A DNA stretch of 64,000 nucleotides. Source: Gnetum montanum. Its lineage: Eukaryota > Streptophyta > Gnetopsida > Gnetales > Gnetaceae. Shown here piece after piece: positions 56,301 to 64,000 of the stretch (the first letter of the stretch is position 1; every line of letters starts with the position of its first letter). The stretch is taken from assembly GCA_015680685.1 (NCBI GenBank), contig MNCI01000556.1, forward strand, positions 941,931-1,005,930. Reading direction: 5' to 3'. Position numbers and translations under genes: made by a program. The notes under the pieces were generated by a model, which saw only the letters and a list, made by a program, of their open reading frames with translations, ran no database searches and was not told the origin of the DNA.

Positions 56301-57210
56301 TATGCTCGCTTAGCAAGTATGAGATGATCTCGAAAGAGCATATAAGGCTAGAATCAACATTTAAATGTGATATAATGTTGTAAAGGTAAACAAAAGATTG
56401 ACGAAAAATGGATGAGATGTTTACCATGAATTTTTTGCTTGATCTTTAAGAAATCAAGGACTCCTTTTGACATGATCCTATGGTCACCATTTCTCTTTTT
56501 TAGCATGGTAATTTGTAGGCATTTTAGTTTTTAATCTCATGTCATAGAGTTATTGTTACTTGAATTGTTATTGTTTCCATTGTAGTTGGTCCTAGTCTGA
56601 GTGTCTGGAGTTTCCTCTTGAAACTCTATCTCTGAACCTTAGTCAATGTTGACATAGTTAACTAAGGGTACTGATACATTGCCCATATGAATCATAATTT
56701 TCCCAACCTTGTAAATCTCTTAATGTATAGGAGACGAAACTACCAAAAGTTTAGGCAACCATGATCTCCCTAGGATCAAGTTGAAGCCAAATGTCTCATC
56801 AACCATGATGAAGTTGGTGGATGTGGAAATTACTCACTAGCTGAAAAATCCAAGGAGATGGAACCTCTCATTACTACTTGTGAGCCACTGAATGACTTAG
56901 GTGCTGAGGTGATGGTCACTTGGATCTCCTTGGTTAGGCCTATTTTGTAAGTAATAGAATATGGTATCACATTCATGGCCATCCTATCATCTACATGAAC
57001 ATGGTGAACCTTGTATCTATCAACACGTATCATGATAAGGAGAGGAGTGAATAGTACTTCTCTATTTTGAGAGTCAATGTTTACTTCACTATCATGGAAG
57101 TTGAATGTGGGTTGATTTCTATTTTCCCTAAGTGAAGCTTCGTTAATGATGGAGTGGATCAACTCTATATTGGTGGACATGTCTCTACTAATAGGAATAG
57201 AGGTCAACAA
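56301..57210 (-). pseudogene. Protease of a Tat fragment
   Basis: The stretch 57210-56830 begins MLTSIPISRDMSTN (compare MLTSIPVDENMLTEE at 19715) and contains VHVDDRMAMNVIPYSITYKI; the active-site glycine of DDG is arginine. It continues beyond a stop with FNLILGRSWLPKLLVVSSPI (about 56785-56725), the ILGR block, almost identical to the full element. Same strand as element 3. Confidence 0.82.
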
Positions 57211-59777
57211 TTAAGCTAGTGCATCCCTATGCATAGGAGAGATCATGAATAAGTTGTACAAGTTTGGTAATTTTTTCTTTTGCTTAAGGGATCATTTAGC
57301 TTGGTCCATAATTGCAAGGAAACTCTTTCCCTTGTCTTGTGATTTTTTAGCCTTATCGATTCTAACCTCCTCCATCCTCCCTAAATTTTTTGGATTAGGT
57401 TGCAATATATGTGCCTTGGACCCCTTATTCCTAGGTGTAGTTGATCTTGGCATAGTTGGTTTTGAAGCCTTTTGTTGTTGGCCACCTTTAGTGGGCTTTG
57501 TTGTTGGTTTGATAATAGGCTATTTTCATTGTTGTTTGGATGATGATTTCTTGCTAACCTCTAAGTTATTGGCTATGATAGGTGGGCTTTGATCATGAGT
57601 TATTATGATCTTACTTATTGATGGTGGAGGGACTTGGATAATGAATGGTTCCCTAAGCTTTGGAGCATTAGCAACTTGATGATTCTGTTGTGATGTTGAG
57701 GCCACTAAAGGGGGGACACATATAATGAAAGGCTCCTTAGGGGTTGAAGGAGTTGATACCCATATGAAAAATGCCTCTCTAGGCTTTATGCTTTGGTATC
57801 ATGGTGATATTCTGATAACTAATGGTTTCCTACGGGGATTAGACCATTTGGTTTCTATGAATGAGGCCATAGTGTAGGATTTGTTGTTAAGACTTGGAGA
57901 CTTGGGCTCATTTAATACCAATTCTCCATGGGTTATCATCTTTTGAAGGTCATCCTTTAATGCTAGGGAAAAATTAGTGCTATGACCAACCATATGATGA
58001 TAATAGTAATACGTATCCAATCTAAAGTACTTAGGTAGATTAGGATTGTCTTTGGTAACTATCATTGGGTCTTTATCTATTTCACAAAGATGATCATGCC
58101 TCTTGTAGACCTCTTTAGATAGTTTCTTATGTTGTATATGGTTGTCTTTAATCAACTATTCTAAGAGCTTAGAGGGCTTCATAGGTAACCTAGTGTACTG
58201 AGATCAATCTTCCACCTACAATTTGGTCTTGGTTAATGTGGAGCATAGGAAGTGGATAGTTGCGATGTGTCAGGGGATGAACAACATGGTGGTGGTTTCC
58301 TCCTCTCTACCTATTTTGGCTCTTTTTCTATTACAGCCACAATTGTATGTTCTTGCTTATTTCTATTACTATCCCTTCTTGCATGTTGGTTTTTGTAGGC
58401 CTTGTAGACTAGGTCATTTCTTACTTCAGCTACCTTAATGTTCTTGGTTTATGAGAAAGCTTGGCTTAGTAACTAGGGCTTTAGGCAATATAGCTTTGAC
58501 TTGATAAAGTCATTTACTGCTTCCTTGTAAATGGCCAGGAGGTGAGTTTTAGCAAGAGGCTTTGGGATCTTGTTAAGTGTTGAGTTCCATCTTTGAATCA
58601 ATCTTTTGACTAGTTCAAGTGGCCCCTATCATACCTTCATTAGTTGATCTAATGTATCATCTAGCTTCAAGTTGTATCTAAAGTAGTTGACAAATTGGCT
58701 AATCAAGTCCTCAAGGAAAGAGATAGAACTCCTAAACAAGGTTTGATACCAATATAGAGCCTTACCCTTGAAAGACATAGGGAAAATCCTTAATACCATA
58801 TGAGGCCAAGCTTGTAAGAAGAGGCACTCAGATTAAAAGGTTACTAGATGTGCATTGGAATCTCACTTACCATTGTATTTGGTGAATTTTGGAATGGAAA
58901 AGCCTATGGGTAAATTTATTTGCGACATCATAGGGCTTATAGGATCATCTTGGTAGAAATCTAGAACCTTGACTATCTAAATTGTACTAGCTTTAAGTTT
59001 TCATAGCTCTTTGTTAAGGTCTTAGATCATTTGAAAGGCTTGATCCAAGCCTTGGGACATTCCCATGAACTATGGTGTTTGCATTGATGGTTGAGGAAAA
59101 CGTTATAAGACTTGTGGTTGAGAGGCTTGTAGCCTTGTGATAGGTTGTGGTATCGAAGGATGAGGCTAGCTTATGGTGGTCATAGAAGGGCTAAATAAGG
59201 ATAAAGACATTTGTGTCAAAACTTGAGGCACAAAGGGGAAAAATGAGGTATGATATGCTTGTGTTGCTTAGGGCCCCAATGAGGGTCTCAGTGGTATGAC
59301 AATTGGAGATGATGAGGTAGACATCACCATAGTTGAGTGAATAGAGTTAGGTTGCATGGTAAAGAACATCGGTGAGAATAAGGAGGTTGATTAAGACCCA
59401 GGTTGTGTCTGATGCATGGTGATGATCAGTGTGGATCCAAACATGGTTGGATGGATAAGAGGAGAGTTGGGGCTTAGGACTTGTTCTATTGATGAGGTAA
59501 GAGATGTGGAGTTGGGTGTGGTTTTTTGGGAAGCTAGAGTTTAGAAAAGACTTCCAATGAAGGTGTCCAACTATTGCTTAGCCTCAAACTTATCTTCCTC
59601 TCCTTGATGATTCTATGAACTAATTTCCTTACTAAACACATTAACATCAATGAATTATATGAGAATTCAATGACTTCAAGGTCTTTTTGATCATCAAAAA
59701 CAAACTACATCTTGGCTAGATACCATGTTTGTGAGGTTAAGGGGTAATATAGTTGATTGGCTAAAAGACATGATTAT
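57211..59777 (-). pseudogene. gag of a Tat fragment
   Basis: Capsid core about 58950-58640 with FTKYNGK, SNAHLVTF, PMSFKGKALYWYQTL, FVNYFRYNLKLDDTLDQLMK (compare the Tat element at 17930-18200). The knuckle-like segment 58155-57799 has DTYYYYHHMVGHSTNFSLAL and KDDLQKMITHGELVL, equivalent to CDYHQLCDHDIDYF in the other copy, but the first cysteine is tyrosine. The linker near 57400-57220 has LKQKKKLPNLYNLFMISPMH. The N-terminal region (59600-59000) is broken. Cut at 59777 by the LTR of element 4. Confidence 0.8.
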
Positions 59778-60638
59778 TGATGAGCAACAAGGTACCCCTA
59801 TGCTCAACTATATGAATTACAAGCATTCATGCATGATCCAATTGAATTCTATGGATGGTACTAGTTGTGGCATCTAGATCATTATTCTTTGATGGAAATT
59901 CGCTATCTTTCCACTTGAACTAGTGGTAGCTTTATCATGTATGGTTTAGTCCAAAGTGAAATGTATGATGTTGTCTCTAATTCTATGCTACTCCTAATGA
60001 CAATAAAAAGGTAAGTTAATTAAGCTAATGAGTGAGGGAAAACAAGATCTAAACTAGCCTATGTGTGATGAGTATCTTCTCTTAATCATTTGTATATGTC
60101 TTGGACATCATGATACTACTTCTAGGATTGCCAAGAGTATGTCATTGGGTGTGCCAAACAATATACTTTTGGATTACCAATTATCAACACTTAAATTCTC
60201 AGGATTAAGGCATTCGCATTCTGCTTAATAACAAGAACAATAAATAACAATAAATGAAAACATTTTAACTAAATAAATTAATACATAATTAACAATTAAT
60301 AGCAATAATAATCTAAGTGGATGCTACAATGATGGGAGTAATCTTAATCTTTATTTTTAGTCATGTAACATGTCTAAGTACATCACACTTGAACAAAGGT
60401 GCCACATAATTACAAACATCACACTACGAGCATGCACTAGGAATAACATAACTTTAAGAAGGACTACCAAAAATTGAAAACTAAAACTATCTTCTACTAC
60501 TACTCTTCCTATCAACTAGGTGCCCAAGGGTTGTATTTATAGGTGAGCCCAAAGGAGATTATGTTAGATATCTAACATCACTTCTTAGCTTCGACATTGG
60601 GTATCTAACATTGGGGCCTGACAAATGATGATTCATCA
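59778..60638 (-). repeat. LTR shared by or belonging to element 4, right copy
   Basis: 861 bp from TGATGAGCAAC to GATTCATCA, direct repeat of 48180-49037. It is followed by a polypurine tract (60639) and element sequence, so it is the 3' LTR of a copy that runs past the window. No primer site of the TGGCGCC type lies at its left border, where Tat gag begins, so it does not look like a 5' LTR of element 3. TATA box at 60533-60543 (minus). Confidence 0.85.
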
Positions 60639-60832
60639 TACCCCCATAACTGAATGAAACCTCATCCTCAAGTTAAACAAAATGAGGAGCAAGTTCTTTA
60701 CAAAATATTGGGTAGGTATGGGATTATTGACTGACTTAAACAATGAAAAAACAATTGACTCTTTATATGCCATAGTGGTGTAACACAAGAATGGGACACA
60801 TTATTACAAAATAGAAACAATAATTGGAAAGC
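60639..60832 (-). promoter_or_regulatory. Polypurine tract and 3' untranslated part of element 4
   Basis: TACCCCCATAAC, ATGGGGGTA on the minus strand, next to the LTR end; then sequence matching 49038-49231. Confidence 0.62.
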
Positions 60833-63467
60833 TCATGTGGTGCCTAGAGGTGATGGCTCTTCCATGGGTTGCTTCCCTTTGTCACTAGGCCCTTGGAATT
60901 TGTAGTGATTACAAAACACCTACAACTTCTCCTCCTTCTTCCTTGGATCATGTACCATCTAGGCTACTAGGTTGAGTTGTGCTGCCATTGGTACATCTCA
61001 AGGACATGGTAGTTGGGGCAACATCTAATTTTCCTTCACATACCAAGCCATGAACTACCGTCATTCTTCCCTGAAGGCCCTAGCCTTGTCTCTAAGTTTA
61101 TGATAATTGGTCACTCTTCTAGCTAGGTTTGAGGCTACATCATTTTGTCCTGATAGCTAGCCTTGACCACCTACAATTTCTACAAAGCATCCTTTCGATT
61201 TGCAAACTCCTTCTCATATAATGCATAGGTGGTTGCCACTTGATTTTCTAGCTTGTTTCGGGGATGACCTACTGTTAACATGGCAAGGTTGGCATATCTA
61301 AGATTAGCCAATGCCATGTATTTCTTAAAATCTTCTAGTTGCATGTCCTTATTTTTGACTTCTGCTTGATGGACCAAGGCCTAGCTATCCAAGATAGGCT
61401 ACCACTTAGGATTCTATGCTAATAAGGAGATGATGTGGGCTTTGGCTATCTAGATTTCTTTTTCATTAATCTACTTGTACATGCCTACATGATTGTAAAA
61501 ATGCTTCTTTAGTTTCTTGTGCTTTTTTGCCTCATTTTACCATGCACTAATTTCAATTGCTAACTTCTGATGGATAGCATGGACCTCCTCCATTGAGAGA
61601 GTTTTATTCTCCCTATCCAATCTATTAATATCTTAGTTGATCCTCACCAATTGTTCTCTTAACTGGTAGATGCTTTCTTCTAGAATGTTCTTTTGCTTCT
61701 TCACTATGGTCGACCTTAAGTTCTCTACAATGAGCTACTTCTTTTCTTCTTGTATAGCAGTCAATGCCTTTTTGTATGCATGGGATTACACATTAGTAGC
61801 AGAGGCATTGCAAACCATCTTCTTTTTCTCTTACTTAGTAGCTAATCTCTCCTTAGTTATCTTGGTGAGTTGATCCATATTGAATTATTTGAGTTGGTCT
61901 GGTGCAAACAAATGGGCAAGGTCCCATCATTTGGATCTCAAGGTAGCTAGCTCTTCCTATAATCTTTATATTTCTACTTCTACATGTTTTGCCTTGACTT
62001 CTATCATGACCAACTCTCCTTTCATGGTGATGAGGTCTAATTGGGCTTTAGTGAAATCACTAGGAATGTCAAACAAGATAGTCATTACTTGGCCTATCCC
62101 TAGTAGTTAATCAAACACATCCTCATGCATCATAGGAGTCATTGAAGCCTCGACTAACACTTGCACATCTATGGTTCCTATTAGATCTATTGGAGGCACA
62201 AAAAGCATGTTAAATGATTCTTTAATATGATTTTTGATTACCTTTTCTACACCTATTGTATCCTCATGTTGTATTACCATAACTATGGCACCTTCACTAG
62301 TTTTGAGTGTTACTTGGAAGGACGTGGCATTCCTAGAGATTTTTCATGATCATTAGGATCCTTCTCCTCCTAACTATAGTGAGATGTCCTCTCATGTTAG
62401 GTTGGCTGACACTGTTAGCTGTACATCATCATCCATGAATAAAAATAGGTTGGACTCATCCTTGCTTCCCCAATTGACTACTCAGTCTCACATAGTATTT
62501 CTGTTTATGGCTCTACTTCCTTGTCTACTTCTTGTTCTTCATCAAGATCCTTTCTTAGTGCTGTAGATTTTAGGAGATCAGTGAAGGAGGCATTCTAAGC
62601 CTTCCTGGGGATATCATTTGTATATCTTAGGATTCTAGCATGCTTGCACAGCCTTCTAATTAAGTAGGGAAATGGAAGTGTTGGTCTCCCTAACTTTGAT
62701 TCTTCAAACCGTCATTGGATTTAAGTGAAATAAAACTAGGGAAGATTGGCCACAAATTTACCCATTAAACTGACACTTCCCCTAGCCACATAAGTTGAAA
62801 TTAAATTAAGAAATTTTGTGGGAAATAGGTGGTAAGTCCTAATCTTGAAATAGGTTCTCTCTTCCAGAGTCATTTCATTATACATCTTATCCTCCTTGCA
62901 TTATGCCCATCTTAGCTGCAATTTCTTGATCTCAGGGTTGGATCTAGTTGAGAGATGAGCAACATTAGCTCCTTCATTTGGTAGGTTGAGAGTCATAGTA
63001 ATCACTTTGATAGAATAAGATACATTCACTCTATAGATCTTAATAGTGGTGCCCTTGTCTTTATTATGCTAGAACTAATGAGTTTCACCTAAGTACCATT
63101 CGCCACTATTTGACAGAATGGGCCATAGTGGGGATGCCTTAAGTTGCATCCAAACCACTTCTGAAGAAAACTCTATGAATGGACTAAGATTCATTTCCAT
63201 GATTATTGAAGCCAACATGGACTTTTCTAAAGTGATAGCAAGGTAATCAAAAGGCAACGTGAGATGTTGTCCCTACTTAGGAGCCTATGGTTCTATAGCC
63301 TTCTCTTGCACCAATTGTCTAGTAGTAAGAGCCTCTTGGTGAATGTTGAAGGATTGGTCTTCCTACTCTACATGTTTTGCATGTTTTCCTTGCTAACCTT
63401 GGCCACCTCATGGATTCTTAGCAGCTCTTTGTGATGGTTCACCTTGAGCATCTCTTTTTGGATCCAT
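60833..63467 (-). pseudogene. Env-position ORF of element 4 (about 880 codons), unknown protein
   Basis: Homologue of 49232-51954. ATG at 63467, stop TGA at 60833. In order: LEKSMLASIIMEMNLSPFIE and PLWPILSNSGEWYLGETH (63257-63075), VNVSYSIKVITMTLNLPN, then HIKESFNMLFVPPIDLIGTI, GQVMTILFDIPSDFTKAQLD and EIQRLxEELATLRSK, then a long coiled-coil half (KKALTAIQEEKK, NILEESIYQLREQLVRIN, DINRLDRENKTLSMEEVHAI) and 61377-61180 (LANLRYANLAMLTVGHPRNK). The C-terminal end is MEEPSPLGTT. It contains in-frame stops and a few shifts. No known domain recognised. Confidence 0.7.
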
Positions 63468-64000
63468 CTGCAATCAAGCAAAGATAAAGTGTTACCAAGG
63501 TTATATTTGGTATCATTAATTTATACCTTACTCATAACCTTAGTTCATTAATTTCATAATGCATATGATCATAGAGTTAGAAGAATTCTCAAGAACAATC
63601 CCCAAAAGGTTTTTATCTCCTTTGATGATCCTTTAAAATTGGTTCCTTTTCCTTATATATAACTTATAATGATGGTTATGGACCCATGGGCTGGAAAAAT
63701 TGGATTTCTAGCATTAACGTGAGTGATTTTTCATTATAACTCCTAAATTTTTTAATATTCTTACCCTTCTAATACATTCTATGTGATAGAAAATTTCAGC
63801 AATTTAGTGCAAGTTTCACATGCAAGCACCCCCCATGACTAAGTCATACACTTTGAGTTTAGATGGATCCAAAAGGCATAGAAATTGGAGTAGTAGAGAG
63901 CAAAATATCAGAAGTGGAAGATGAGTGTGCAACGTTCTAAGTCACAAGAGAAAATATGAACAACTCCCCTAGTAGCAAATGATGAAAATGAATTTGAACT
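63468..64000 (-). other. Leader before the ORF of element 4
   Basis: Matches 51955-52320 and supplies the 195 bp missing there at the N. It contains CACCCCCCATGACTAAG (63828), a second block resembling the polypurine tract, and no coding sequence. The element continues beyond the window. Confidence 0.6.

Noticed and set aside
1-64000. Caulimovirus-type endogenous virus
   Set aside because: All pol regions have integrase, LTRs and target duplications, which plant pararetroviruses lack; no movement protein motif seen.

Overview
This window is nuclear DNA of a plant, most likely a seed plant with a large, repeat-rich genome. Nearly everything recognisable is a decayed LTR retrotransposon of the Ty3/gypsy superfamily. 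Two lineages are present: an Athila-like one (primer site of the TGGCGCC...GCCGRGG type, Athila-style gag, protease and pol) and a Tat-like one (very large, with a second archaeal-type RNase H between the usual RNase H and integrase). No intact host gene, rRNA, tRNA, CRISPR array or bacterial operon was seen. Almost every reading frame carries stops, most of them explained by C-to-T change, and LTR pairs differ by roughly a tenth by eye, so these are old, probably methylated insertions. The species cannot be named from this sequence.

Layout. (1) 1-9884: an Athila-like element on the minus strand (3' LTR cut by the window edge, 5' LTR 9053-9884) with gag, protease, RT, RNase H and integrase. 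It sits in an older plus-strand Athila-like element, of which integrase (9885-11260), non-coding DNA and an extra ORF survive. (2) 14550-33480: an 18.9-kb Tat-like element on the plus strand, with 1.9-kb LTRs and target duplications GGCCT/AGCCT. It split the extra ORF of the older element (13290-14544 and 33486-35050). Its gag, protease, RT, two RNases H and integrase lie in one frame, but a 6-kb block between protease and RT holds a minus-strand gene that appears to have seven exons and GT-AG introns. (3) 35050-40955: mixed non-coding DNA with a short-motif repeat array, a LINE 3' fragment and a GC-rich, CpG-containing patch that is the best candidate for host low-copy sequence. (4) 40961-47915: a minus-strand Athila-like element with perfect target duplications ACCAT that keeps gag and protease but has cleanly lost RT, RNase H and integrase. 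(5) 48180-64000: two copies of a third Athila-like family on the minus strand. Each LTR is followed by an approximately 880-900-codon ORF in the env position. Between them lie an Athila-like gag without pol and a Tat gag-protease fragment (56210-59777).

The two observations most worth following are the antisense, intron-containing gene inside the Tat element (21229-25677), and the env-position ORF family found in three separate copies, which shares a PLWPILSN-type block and a coiled-coil tail and matches no Athila env I recognise. Further oddities are four conserved palindromes in each Tat LTR, GATATC palindrome clusters in the U3 of the Athila-like LTRs, a 35-60-bp dispersed motif (ACCTTAAACTAGCA) shared by unrelated parts of the window, and two single-N assembly joins, one of which can be sized from its paralogue.
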